From the NCBI GenBank assembly GCA_018340805.1, contig JACMZG010001863.1, forward strand, positions 53,995,906 through 54,059,905: a DNA stretch of 64,000 bases, in the 5' to 3' direction. Origin of the DNA: Microvelia longipes. Taxonomy: Eukaryota > Arthropoda > Insecta > Hemiptera > Veliidae. The translations under genes and the position numbers were made by a program. The notes below the pieces were generated by a model that did not search any database, was not told the DNA's origin, and saw nothing but the letters and a program-made list of their open reading frames with translations. This document shows, piece after piece, positions 23,446 through 34,004 of the stretch; the stretch's first letter is position 1, and every line of letters begins with the position of its first letter.

Positions 23446-24002
23446 AAAAAGTATATTTATTTATACTGTACATAAATATACATATACAAAGAGCTTAAAA
23501 TGCTTTATTTTCTAATGAAACAAGCATATTTAAATAAACCAGTTTTTCGTGAATAGAAAAACATAAATTATTACATCGGCATGTAAATTCTTCATATTAA
23601 TACCACAGAGGTCTGAAAATATTTGGAAGGGTTGCTGGAAAGAATTCGTCGCAATACGGCACTGGTGACACTATGATAGATCGACATGCCCCCCCCCCCC
23701 TCCAACCAGCAGCTCTGGTTATTAAGTACAATATTATTGATTTTAAAATTAGTCTCAAGCTCTATATGTAGAGATATTTTAATACTTATGATGTCAAAGT
23801 ATGCAAATACGTATTATATCTAAGGTAATAGAAACAGACTTAATTCATCCCAAAAGCGGTAACGAAATTACATAATTTGGGCATTAGTTACCTGATAAAA
23901 AATGGTCACGACCATTTTTTCCCAATATTGGGTCGCAGGCAATTATTGTTGGATGGCGAGAAAATTATAACGAAAAATTTCACCATTAATAAATAAATTT
24001 TT
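23446..24002. other. Intergenic with a C run
   Basis: No gene was seen. A run of about 12 C lies at 23689-23700. Confidence 0.4.
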
Positions 24003-24600
24003 AAAAAATTGTGCATGGGGTACCTAGGAACTTTTTCTCATTACATCGGATTCGCTACGCTCATCCTCCTTGCTTCGGACTCGCTGCGCTCATCCTTCTT
24101 GCTTCGGACTCGCTTCCCTCGTCCTTAGAAAATACAATTTGCCAAATTTATACTACAGCATGTCCTCGGACTCGTATCGCTCGTCCTCGGGTAGTAAATG
24201 GATCCGTGTCATTCTCAGCGGTCATCCACAGCACTGACCACGCTCAATGCTGCTTGACTTTTATGATCCAACAAAAATCATGGATGTACTTGTCGTATTG
24301 AAACGAAACTAAGAGTACTTATTTATTAAGTAATGGTGTACACTTGTATTAAGTTTCAACTTAATTGGGTTATTTTCCCATTTTTAACAATTTTCTTATA
24401 AAACGTACACAAGTCATTTGATAAAAAATGAAGTAATGCTGATAGTGTATGTAGTGATATGTAGTGACTTACATACGTATGTAGTGACTCACATACGTAT
24501 GTAGTGACTTACATACGTATGTAGTGACTTACATACGTATGTAGTGACTTACATACGTATGTAAGTCTTATACATGGCTACATATCTTCTCTTTTCCTTT
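24003..24600 (-). repeat. Dispersed repeat family A, reverse copy
   Basis: It starts at the distal end (catggggtacctaggaacttt, ggattcgctacgctcatcct). The block ccttgcttcggactcgct is present twice, then ggactcgtatcgctcgtcct, tgatccaacaaaaatcatgg and aatgctgatag follow. The open frame at 24011-24301 is a by-product of this repeat. A 20 bp satellite has expanded within it. Confidence 0.75.
24461..24563. repeat. 20 bp tandem repeat, five copies
   Basis: The unit gtagtgacttacatacgtat starts at 24461, 24481, 24501, 24521 and 24541. Each unit contains the palindrome acatacgtatgt, so the array can form a series of hairpins. Confidence 0.95.
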
Positions 24601-25539
24601 TATACATGCACCTCTATAAAAGGTTTTTTGGTCAAGTAAATTGTTTCTATTCTAAGCTGAATTCAGCGAACGGGTAAATAGGGGCATAGCCCGTTTTCGT
24701 TACTGCATTGCTAGAGACTTACCGTATTCAGCAATACAGTAAGTACATGATTTTTAAATTATTTTGGCCATAATTCAAAATCTAATAAAATATTAAGCCC
24801 GCAAACTTGTTAATATTATAAAGATAAGGCCACAGGGTATAGTTAACATCCAATTTTTTGGGTCGCTGATCAAAATGCTTTGAAAAGGCTGCTCTATATC
24901 ACCTCTACTTGTACTAACAAAGCTCTGTCGCCTCTATTATCATAGCTCTATGATAAAAAAGAAACAAAGCCCCTAACTTTGCTTTCTGCCACCTCTAATA
25001 AAATAGCTTTATGAATTAATAGCCACAAAGAGAGCGTCAACTTTTTGCCAAAAGAGAAGTAAAATTTCTTTTCCAATAATTTTCCTTCACTAGCAGGACC
25101 GACTTATAATAAAAATTGAGCTTTTCATCTCCATCACCTCTTTTATCGCAATCCGTCGATCTTTAGCTCCTTGATTTACCGGAGTTCAATCTTTTGGAAA
25201 AAGTTTTGACTTTAAGACTTTAAAGTTTTAATAAGGTTATCAAAAGTTTGGAAACTTAGTTAATTCCTTGTTTTAATCCCCAAGTTCAGATTAAATTTAA
25301 TTTCTATTAATTTGATTACAGGTTTGAATATGAGATAATTGACGAGAAATTCCCCACCTAAGTTTAGTAATTTATATTCATCGTTTAGTTTTGTTTGTTT
25401 TAACTTTCTTTCATTGTAGTTGCAAAACTGTCAAATTATTCATTTTATATTACTTTTGTTCCTTAGGATTAAACTGAGTTTTGAAGGACTGTCTAATTTA
25501 GATCAGTGTTGATTACAATAAGAAAGCAAGAAAGCACGC
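24601..25539. other. Intergenic, nothing recognised
   Basis: No gene or structured repeat was seen. Confidence 0.4.
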
Positions 25540-25679
25540 GTTTCAAAGAAAATTCGCTTGGCTTGCGGAGCTCCGCGCCAGAATTATTTGGTTACTTAAC
25601 GTACCCGTAACATTATTTTACTAAACCGAGCAAATATTTAAAGAAATAATCGAAGAATCAGCTACCGTCGATAAATATC

Positions 25680-25716
25680 CCTGGACCGGTTTCGGCATAA
25701 CGCCATCATCAGCAGG
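25680..25716 (-). ncRNA. Hammerhead ribozyme, left arm
   Basis: On the minus strand, in order: stem I strand CCTG, core CTGATGA, stem II GGC-loop-GCC, GAAA, the self-complementary ACCGGT as a loopless stem III, C as the expected cleavage base, then CAGG closing stem I. All conserved core positions are present. Loopless stem III is the form described for Penelope-type hammerheads that act as dimers. Confidence 0.75.
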
Positions 25717-25861
25717 CGGGGCAACACTCGAGCTTTCAACTAATAAAGTTAAATCAGTGATTAACTTCTAGTCTCATCTTCAGAGGGCTCGTCGTGCTCA
25801 TTGAGACTAGAAGTTAATCACTGATTTAACTTTATTAATTGAGAGCTCGAGTGTTGCCCCG

Positions 25862-25898
25862 CCTGCTGATGATGGCGTTATGCCGAAACCGGTCCAGG
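25862..25898 (+). ncRNA. Hammerhead ribozyme, right arm
   Basis: It is identical over 37 bases to the left-arm copy: CCTG at 25862-25865, CTGATGA at 25866-25872, GGC/GCC stem II, GAAA at 25885-25888, ACCGGT, C at 25894 as the predicted cleavage point, and CAGG at 25895-25898. Confidence 0.75.
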
Positions 25899-26279
25899 GA
25901 TATTTATATCCAGCAGCAAGTATCGACGGTAGCTGATTCTTCGATTGCTTCTTCAACTTGCGGTAAATATAACCTTTTTAATTTAAAGAAATCTCTAAAA
26001 TAATAGTACGCATCCGCCAAGATTTGAACACGATGTCTTTTAATCTGTAGTTCAGTGCTCTATCCACTTATCTAATTAGAGAGATACTGGTCCTGAAACC
26101 ATTTGTAGTACTTAAGGTACTCTTCACTCTCTACTAAATTCCGTACTAAATTTTTTCTTTATAAACTAAGTGTTTTCTGGTAATTTTATCTGGATATTTA
26201 GGGTGTTTAGGTTGCATAAACTGGTTTTACTAGATTTTTAATCTAGATGAACAGAAACAACCTTACCTTTACTTATTTT

Positions 26280-26770
26280 TTCGCTTGTCCTCATAATAAA
26301 CAATTCGGCAAATTTATACTGCAACATGTCTTCGGACTCGCTTCGCTCGTCCTCAGATAGTAAATACATCTGTATTATTCTCAGCAGTCAACTATGCAGC
26401 ACTGACCACGCTCAATGCTGCTTAACTTTTATGATCCAACAAAATTCAAGGATATACTTGCCGTATTAGAACGAAACTTAACGTACTTATTAATTAAGTA
26501 AACATATATTATACCTGTACCAAAGTTATTGACTTCTTCGGCTTCACCTCGTGAGTTAGTTAACTGACTGGTTTCCTCGGCAAGCCTTGGTAATTAACAA
26601 AAAAATCCCACAGAAAGCCTTAGGATTTAATAAATATGGGCTAACTCCTATATGGAATTATTCTCCGATTTTTTTATTCTTTTTTTTTTAAATCGTACAC
26701 AAATCATTTTATAAAAATTGATCTAATGCTCATAATGAGATGAAACTTGTCATATGTAAATCTTATACAT
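26280..26770 (-). repeat. Dispersed repeat family A, reverse copy
   Basis: It contains ggactcgcttcgctcgtcct, gcagcactgaccacgctcaa and atgatccaacaaaattcaag. It is interrupted at about 26530-26640 by unrelated sequence, then resumes with cgattttttt...aatcgtacacaaatcattt. Confidence 0.75.
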
Positions 26771-26794
26771 GCGTCTGGCGTTTCATGTTATTAT

Positions 26795-26970
26795 CACGAT
26801 CTTTCTTCATTAATGGATATTTATGACACATATTTTAATTAATGTTTTGTTGTAAGGGTGGTACCCATACTTAAAATCACCAGTCAGTCGGCTTTCGTGT
26901 TATCAGTAGAATTACATTGTGTTTAAGGTCCTATGCTCCTTCAATATTAGTATTATTCTAAGCTTGTAGT
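26795..26970. repeat. Dispersed repeat family B, copy 1
   Basis: It matches 59320-59490 in the same orientation: acgatctttcttcatta, ggatatttatg, ccagtcagtcggctttcgtg, ttatcagtagaattacatt and ttagtattattctaag. Its nature is unknown. Confidence 0.75.
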
Positions 26971-27567
26971 AAACTACTGGCGCCCAACTAGTGGACATTC
27001 AGGAGCTTCAACAGCTACAGTAAAAAAACTCTTTTACTGTCGCCGACAGTCAAAAGAACTACGAAACTGCTGCAGACTTTAAAAACGCATTTCACCTACT
27101 TTCTTGACAATGTAAAGTGTCTACTTTACAGCCGCCCATAAAAATTTAAGTTTAAAAAACGCTGTTTTCATCATAGAATAAATAATACACTGATAAATCG
27201 ATTGCTGGTAAATTAAAGACACATTATTCTGTCGCTCCGTTGTATAAGAACTAGAAATAAATAAGTCTGTAGCTGTCTTTGAATTTAAAGTAATCGAAGT
27301 TTTATTCCCTCCATCTTTTCCTTCACATTTCCGATAATTCATCCATTTGTAAGATGTACTTTCTTTCCGACTAATTTGTCCTGGCTTCTTTTAAATCGGA
27401 TTTTCCTTTTTTTGAAAATGTCTCCTGACTTTCCTTAATCCTTTTAAGAATAAGAAATCCTTTTTTTTGGAAATTCTTTAATAAATGCAGTGCAATTCTT
27501 TCAAATAGCGAAATGGCTATATTCTTGCAAGAAAAGCGAAGTGGATATTTTGAATAAATTAAATAAA
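26971..27567. other. Intergenic, nothing recognised
   Basis: The open frame on the minus strand at 27121-27342 has no recognisable features. Confidence 0.4.
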
Positions 27568-27720
27568 CTGGTACGAGGTACCTCGGAACTTTTTATCATC
27601 ATATCAAGTTCGCTACGCTCGCCCTCAAAATATATAGAAGTCGTTAAATTTATAGTGCAACTCGTCTTCGGACTCGCTTTGCTCGTCCTCAGATACTTAA
27701 TACATCATAATACACATACA
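27568..27720 (-). repeat. Dispersed repeat family A, short reverse copy
   Basis: It contains gtacgaggtacctcggaact, agttcgctacgctcgccctc and ggactcgctttgctcgtcct. Confidence 0.7.
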
Positions 27721-27749
27721 AGTAATACACATTTGCGACATCCTATACT

Positions 27750-27935
27750 CACGGAAAGATGCATTCCAAAGAAAATTCGACCGATATGCGTACCGCCATG
27801 GCAGAATTATTTCGTAGCTATAAACTTATATTATAACGTAAATAAAACAATACAAATTTATCGTCCTCCCCAGAATTCAAACCCAAGTACCCTGTATTTC
27901 CTAATTTGAGTGCTCGTTTCGACTCCGGACCATTT
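27750..27935 (-). mobile_element. SINE-like unit, same family as 25540-26100
   Basis: It shares ttccaaagaaaattcg and cagaattatttcg with the unit at 25540, and has a B box-like GGTTTGAATTC on the minus strand (about 27873-27883). The A box is not clear. Confidence 0.4.
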
Positions 27936-27994
27936 TCATTCAACTCACATGCCCAATAAACATCAAAAACGACTCCATCCTTGAGATATATTTA

Positions 27995-28497
27995 GTACGT
28001 TCACACACAATTCTAGATCCGCGGATCGTATAGTATATACGATCTCTCAATACGGTAATATTAGCTGTAAGAACCATGTGGAGGGGATCCGATCGCATAC
28101 GCTAGAACTAGGGAGATGGAATCTAAATGGATCCCCCGATACGCTGTATGTACCTTTAGAGACGATCGTATTTAACGGATAACCTTCTCGTCGGACTTTT
28201 ATTTCACTTCAATATTACCGTTTTTGATCAAATAACTTTTGGAATATTATTTTTTTAGTGTAAATTTATTATTATACAAAGAAATCACAATTTAATTAAA
28301 TAAATATATTTTTGTTTTAAACTTCCTTATAACCAAAAGTGAACCTTCACTATAAAAGACGCCGTGTTTTGGCGGGATCAGTTATCACGTAATCTCACTC
28401 GATTGACTAAACAAATACGCTGTAAGAACCGTGAAGTTAGTTGGCCGTATGCAATACGATCGCCTGTTAAATACGCTGTGTGCGTAGTAATTGTTAA
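27995..28497. mobile_element. Possible old TIR element with subterminal repeats
   Basis: The ends show short inverted similarity (tacgttcacacaca and tgtgtgcgtag). Inside, words such as gatcgtat, atacgctgt and gctgtaagaacc recur in both orientations, unlike the surrounding AT-rich sequence. No coding sequence remains. The superfamily is undetermined. Confidence 0.35.
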
Positions 28498-29639
28498 CCG
28501 AGCGTATGACAGGGTATCCGGTACATGACCACCATTGTTTTGAGTGGTGTTAGTATTCCAGACCGATTTTATACGATTCAGCCATGACTCCCGCCATAAA
28601 TTTGCTAAAATATATAGGGTCTAATCTGAATTTCAAAGTTAAATGTATAGGGCGCCATTGGGGCACATTGTGGGCGCCATGGGGCACTCTCTATATGCTC
28701 AATAAAAAACTTTAATATACATAATATAAATGCCAAGTCTCAAAAATGTATATTATAGGTATGATAAGAAGAAATAAAACTAAACAAGTTTCCGTCTCTC
28801 CACTCATTATAATTACTAATACAAAGCCGACTTGCAACCGTTAACGGTCATCATCAGTGCCGGTGATTATTAAAAAAGTAGATCTGTAGTCTACCAGTGA
28901 GTCTAATGGTACAAACTTGACTTAATAAAATTTTAGTTTTATTTCTATTATAGGGTTAAAAAATTAAAAGAGTGGACTTTTGGACCACTCTGTATAATCC
29001 TTATTTTTTATTTTATTATATAATGGCAAGACATAAGAAAATTTTTATTTTTTTAAATCAATTACGAGCGGAAAAAAGTTTCCTAATCTCATTAGAGGTT
29101 CTTTGTAGTACTTGTGTGGGACACGAATGAACATATTTCCCCCGTGTAGTAATAGAGTTTCCAGCAAGTCATGCTTGGAATGAGGACGGCCAAGCAACGA
29201 ACAGGGTTTAAACTGTCCAACTCTGACATGGGTATTAGGCATCAGGAGAGACATCTGTGCAGGGGGGAAAACTATCTCGAGAAAAATTATAAACTTAGAC
29301 CGGACAAATAACTGGAAAGTGAAATGTGTTAAAGAAAATTTGACATAGAAAAGTTTCAAATATAACCGCAATTACGAAAAATTTATAAAATAATAAAAAT
29401 TAAAATGAAACAGTTAAAAATTTTTAAAAACCAATGAATAAGTCTAAGGCTTTTAAAACAGAATCAGGTGGAATCTTAAAAATAAGAGGCCTTTGCCGTC
29501 TTCGGCCTCTAGGCCTCTATGGAGCGTTGGCGCTGAGGGCCATTTGCGGCCCCCCAACCCTCTTATTATCAAATGTATTTATCATATTTTGTCAATCAAT
29601 AAGACCAGAACATTAAGATAATAAATCATATGTAATAGC
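28498..29639. other. Intergenic; one hammerhead-like remnant
   Basis: No gene was seen. On the minus strand at about 28833-28860 there is CTGATGA with a palindromic stem II (ACCGTTAACGGT), but GAAA is changed to GCAA. A palindromic GC-rich patch (gaggcctttgccgtcttcgg) lies at 29489-29520. Confidence 0.4.
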
Positions 29640-29860
29640 AATAGTAGTAGTAATATGGGGGGGAGTGGTAGTGACTACCATGCAAGTAAGCCACATTGTT
29701 GGGCCCTTTTTACCAGCTCCCTAAGATAGTGTTCTACTCCTTTTAATTTACAGAACAGCCGTGGATTTCTATGGTTCCTCTCATGCTTTTTTCAAGCAAT
29801 CATACATGTAAAAATATTGTCACTGACTTTTATAGTATAGTGAAAACTAGGAACGAGTCG
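29640..29860 (-). repeat. Dispersed repeat, inverted match to 7480-7745
   Basis: gttgggccctttttaccagc, agatagtgttctactccttt and cgtggatttctatggttcct match the reverse complement of 7555-7690. Confidence 0.75.
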
Positions 29861-29999
29861 TGCCCTTACTGTTAAGCCAAACCTCCATACACTTTAAACT
29901 ACAAGGCAGACACACTAGAGTATTATAATGAATCTACTATAAGGGTCCTAAATTTTGCCTATACCTAGTTTCATTTGGGGTAAGGGATCTTTAACGAGT
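29861..29999. other. Intergenic
   Basis: Nothing recognised. Confidence 0.35.
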
Positions 30000-30190
30000 A
30001 CCTGACAACGCAAAGGCTCGAGACCACCGGCTTTACGTCCCTTCTGAAGGAAGGGACGTAAAGCCTCTCATAAAAATCCCAGAGGTCCGCGCTGGGATTA
30101 AACCCATGACTAAATAAACTCAGAAGTTTAAAGTCCATTCATTCTGTGTATTGGCCGCGTACCTTAACCACTACACCACGAGTGACCCTT
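30000..30190 (-). mobile_element. tRNA-derived SINE
   Basis: On the minus strand a tRNA-like head has an A box TGGTGTAGTGGTTAAGG (plus about 30161-30178) and a B box GGGTTTAATCCC (plus 30093-30105). Then comes a body with a hairpin (about 30032-30066, ggctttacgtccc facing gggacgtaaagcc). It would depend on a LINE for movement. A simple A-rich tail was not seen. Confidence 0.6.
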
Positions 30191-30244
30191 ATAAATCATA
30201 TGATACTACCGAGTTTTGCAAAACATGAATAGTTGACACAAAAT

Positions 30245-30355
30245 AATTTTGCGAGAGACTCCTAGGAAATGTAACAAGCAAATTGTTACACTAGCATTGC
30301 ATTTTGCTTGCATTGCATTTTGCTTGTTACATTTCCTAGATGTCTCTCGCACAAT
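30245..30355. repeat. Imperfect palindrome around aaatgtaacaagcaaa
   Basis: The left arm at about 30250-30287 (gcgagagactcctaggaaatg) faces a right arm at 30318-30352. The short word gcattgcattttgctt is repeated in the loop. Confidence 0.8.
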
Positions 30356-30404
30356 TATATTGTATAAAATGTAACTTCGTATTTTCGTTAACCATGTGTA
30401 AAAA

Positions 30405-30560
30405 TTTCAGTTTGGTGTAAAAACTTTTTGGAGATTTGTCATTATTTAAAATGTTTTAGGGTCATTATTGGGGGTTTATGACGTCACACATACTTTATAT
30501 TCGGGACATTAGCAAGGTTGATTTTTGTACTAAGTTTTCTTTCCATTCTATACAAGCTGA
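30405..30560 (-). repeat. Dispersed repeat family A, partial reverse copy
   Basis: gggtcattattgggggtttatgacgtcacac and gtactaagttttc correspond to the tgacgtca/ccgcaataatgac region of other copies. Confidence 0.5.
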
Positions 30561-30880
30561 GACCAGTTAGGGGAAAAGCGTGGGGTCAGGCACCAGGGCT
30601 AGTTTCTGCACTAGCAAGCTGCAGAAACAGTTAAAGCTGGTCGAGCCAGCTTTAATAGCCCGGGGCTAAGCTACAAAGAAGTTAAATTTAAATAATTCCT
30701 GACAGAGAGAGATAGGGAAGAGACAGTTAATTACACAAGGGAATACCGTACCAAAATTTGTGAACCAAGATAGGAACCGGATCTTGACTGCCGCTACCCG
30801 GAAAATCCGAGCCGCGGCTCAGCGAGAGGAGCGAGGCTTAGGAGAGGGGAGTCAGAGACGCGAGTCAGTAACCCCCTACT
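30561..30880. other. Short GC-richer stretch with hairpins
   Basis: It contains gctagtttctgcactagc and ttaaagctgg facing ccagctttaa. No coding sequence was recognised. Confidence 0.4.
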
Positions 30881-31260
30881 ACTTCACAAAGCGAGCAAAG
30901 CAAACTTCTTTGCATATATTTGCATGCGTATACTTTTGTCAATCTAGCGAGCCAAGCGATCCGTGTTTAATGAATTTAATAATACATTTTATCATTTACT
31001 ATTATATTTACATCAATCTAGTAAGCAAAGCGAAATTAGTTTTTATCAATATTAAAATATTCTAGCGAGCCAAGTGAGCCCATTTTTACTATCCTACTTT
31101 TTACTTTCAGTGAAGCAAGCCTCTTGGCGTATATATGCCTATATATTTATAGTAATCTAGCAAATGAATCGAGCCTCATTTCCTACTATTACTGCTATAC
31201 AGTAATGAAAACTTATACTCAGGTCTCAGCAAAGCAGGCCAACAAAATATATATTATAAA
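30880..31260. repeat. Irregular repeats of the word ctagcgagccaagcgag
   Basis: Variants occur at about 30887, 30945, 31018, 31063, 31109, 31148 and 31229, spaced 35-80 bases. The same words occur at 410-840. The motif is nearly palindromic (ctagcg/cgagccaagcgag). Confidence 0.6.
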
Positions 31261-33003
31261 CCTGAGAAATTAAATACACAACTCTTAGTACAGCTTTTTA
31301 AACTTGTACGTTGGATAACTACAAGACAATGTGGAGTGCTTTGACAATGTTCCTCAACTATTTCAATATTGTTTGACAAACTTTGGACTTCTTAAAATTT
31401 TCTTCTCTTTCGTCGAATTTTCCTTTGTAATTTGGATTACCTCGGTATCGCTGTTTTTCAAGAGTTTTATTTTGTAAAGGGGATCCAAGTTTTGGGAAAT
31501 TTCCCAAAATCCTCATGTTGTTGCACGGGGAAAAACTTTTTATTTTTACTTCAAAAAGTTCATATGTGAGAAATTTTAATAAAATTGTTCTCTGAGTTTT
31601 TAATTATATTTCCTCTTATTAATAACGAAACTTTTATTTCTCCCTTCAACCCGCTAAGTAGCAGGTACATAGGTTATTTAAAAACTCTTATACAAGTTTT
31701 ATTTAGTTTTTTTGAAATCGATACAATTTTTAAAATATTTAAATTTCCAAACTTAGATTAAAAATATCTTAGAAACGATCGTGTTAAAACTAGTCAGTGC
31801 TTAAATTGAAGCATACGCAACTGCTTAAACAGCTTGATGGATCAAATTTAGTATCCCTATTTCGATGGCACAAAAATGTGATTAATTCGAAATAAAGGGC
31901 TACCATCTAATTATAATTTCAATTTGTCTATAAATGATTTTTGATGTTTACGTTAAGTCATTATTGTGAGTTATTCATAAATAGTCCATATCAATAGAGT
32001 TCTGTACTTTTATATCATTAGTTTCTTTTTTAATAATTAGAATAAAATGGCTTATAGTTCTATATCACAATAAAAACAGCGTATCACTTAGTAGTAGCTA
32101 TATATTTCTGCCAACTCTGTGGCCATTTTCAGGCTTTTAAACAAAAATAAATAATAAATAGAACTATTTTTATTTGCCAATAAGTATACAAAATATACAA
32201 TAGCTTGAGGTAAAATATATTTCTAAATAATACATCAAATAATTAGAAAACACTTAGCAATTATTTATTAAATTATAAACTCTGATAAATAGTAAATGGG
32301 TTTTTTGATGAACAATTCTTTGCATTTTGATTTAAAAAAAAATATTTCAGCAATGTCTTTAATATCTTGTGGTAACGAGTTATACAATACCACCCTTGAA
32401 CTAAATTTATATTTTGTAGTTTTATGTTATTGTATTTTATTTTTATTTCTGGTATTATAGTGGGGCTTATCTCCATTTTTTGTACGCCAAGATTTTTCTT
32501 TACTTGAGCTAGCTGGTTTAGTATATATATGGCTGGTATTGTTAAAACTTTAAATTTCCTAAATAATGTCTTGCAGGATTTCCTAGGTGTTATATTGTCT
32601 ATCCATAAAAATGTATGAATCTTAAAAAATACAAATTACAATCAACTTAAATAGAAACACAAACATTATATAAAATTTAAAAAAGGCTAACCAAGAATAA
32701 AATAATTAAACATTAACATTTTTAATTATTTAATTTAACTAACCAATAGCCGTTAAAAAGAAAATAATTAAACAAAAATTAACTCGAGACCGAGTTAATT
32801 GTTTGATACGAAGTGTACAAGGATTGAAACAATACAGAGGGTTATCATAACCCGAGATTTACTACGTTTGGTTTTCTTCCTTGGAGCATACAAACTGATC
32901 TTCCTTAGCCCGGACCTATGTTATCTTATGAATACGTAATGCAAATATTTACCTTCCTTCAAAAAGAAGAAAAAGAATAAAGATAGAATAAAGTATATAT
33001 AGT
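31261..33003. other. AT-rich intergenic, nothing recognised
   Basis: No gene, RNA or structured repeat was seen. Confidence 0.45.
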
Positions 33004-33255
33004 TTTTACTTTTCCTCATTTATACTGTATGTATGTAGGGGAAGTATTGTTTGTATAAAATCCGAAACCGGGATGACACCGGAATTATCTGTTTCAGGTG
33101 TTTTAAGACCTCCTAAATAGTTTTCACAAAGTTGTCTTGTCTGTATGTGTGTGACTTTTATCATCGTAGCTTCCAGTGTATTTATGCTAGAGAGTTGAAA
33201 CTCTGTACAAAAATCAGTCTATAGGTGTAGTTGTCCTACTAGAAAAACAATTTTT
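33004..33255 (+). repeat. Dispersed repeat family A, 5' part
   Basis: It has the terminal hairpin (acttttcctcatttatactg, gtatgtaggggaagt), tccgaaaccgggatgacacc, ttgtctgtatgtgtgtg, tatgctagagagttgaaact and a cut-off near 33250. Confidence 0.75.
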
Positions 33256-34004
33256 TTAAATTTATGTTTTCAATGATTCTATTTTTTCTTATCCTTATTA
33301 ATTTAAATATTTGCAGATGTCCTTTTAAATTGTCTGAAATTCATGATCCCAAGAAAAAGTGCAAAAAAATATTTCTGCATTACCTTGTGCGATCAAACTT
33401 TTTAAAACTAAGCTATTTCGACATTAAAACTTATTATGATGAAATGAGCTCGGTGCAGTAATAATAAGTAATGAACAGTACACACGAGTTTAAACCTCGA
33501 AAATATTTTCGGCTCGCGAAAACATGATGTAAGTGAAATGGCATCGATTTTTTAGGTACATTAAGTAGACGATAGTTACAGCTGTAAGAAAAAATAGTTT
33601 CAGCTAAAAATAGAGCTAAATCTAGATAAAGGTGTAGGATATAGCTGAAATAGCTCTATAATATAATGCCGTGGTGGATATAGCTCTAAAGGACATGAAT
33701 AGAGTGGGAGTAACATAGGTTTTAAAGATAAGATAAAAAGGAAGAAAAAGACGATATTTCTTTTCTGACACAAGATAGCGAGTATTCTGGTTAAACTTGG
33801 CATCCTATCTGTATTGTAACTGGACTGGAATATAACTTTCTAGAGAACAATGATAAATCTATGAATTAAAATTAATGGATTCTAATGAATTCTATTTGTT
33901 CTTAAATTTTATAAAGCAATAAAATTGTATAAAAACAAAAGTGCAAAATAGAAGGAAATAAAGCAACTATTTTTGGCGAATTCTTGGTGAAAACAAGAAA
34001 AGCC
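33256..34004. other. Intergenic, nothing recognised
   Basis: Short AT-rich frames only. An irregular repeat of the word tagctgaaatagctcta lies near 33600-33690. Confidence 0.4.

Larger units (their letters stand above)
25648..25945. mobile_element. Snap-back element with two intact opposed hammerheads
   Basis: Arms 25648-25776 and 25802-25945 are near-perfect inverted copies around a 25-base loop. The right arm has a 16-base extra piece (atatccagcagcaagt region). Each arm carries the same 37-base hammerhead sequence, on the minus strand at the left and the plus strand at the right. No coding capacity. A decayed relative of one arm is at about 35020-35110. Confidence 0.85.
25540..26100 (-). 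mobile_element. tRNA-derived SINE-like unit, interrupted by a snap-back element
   Basis: On the minus strand a tRNA-like head has an A box-like TAAGTGGATAGAGCA (plus 26056-26070) and a B box-like GTTCAAATCTTGG (plus 26017-26029). The distal part, tttcaaagaaaattcg to cagaattattt (about 25549-25600), recurs at 27755-27815 beside a second B box-like site. The hammerhead-bearing foldback 25648-25945 separates the two parts. Confidence 0.45.

Noticed and set aside
24011..24301. 96-residue frame with HGVPRNFFSLHRIRYAHPP
   Set aside because: It is the reverse reading of the family A distal end. Similar peptides appear from other copies of the repeat.
26017..26070. Possible tRNA gene on the minus strand
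   Set aside because: A and B boxes are present, but the anticodon stem has mismatches and the acceptor stem does not close. A SINE-derived head is more likely.
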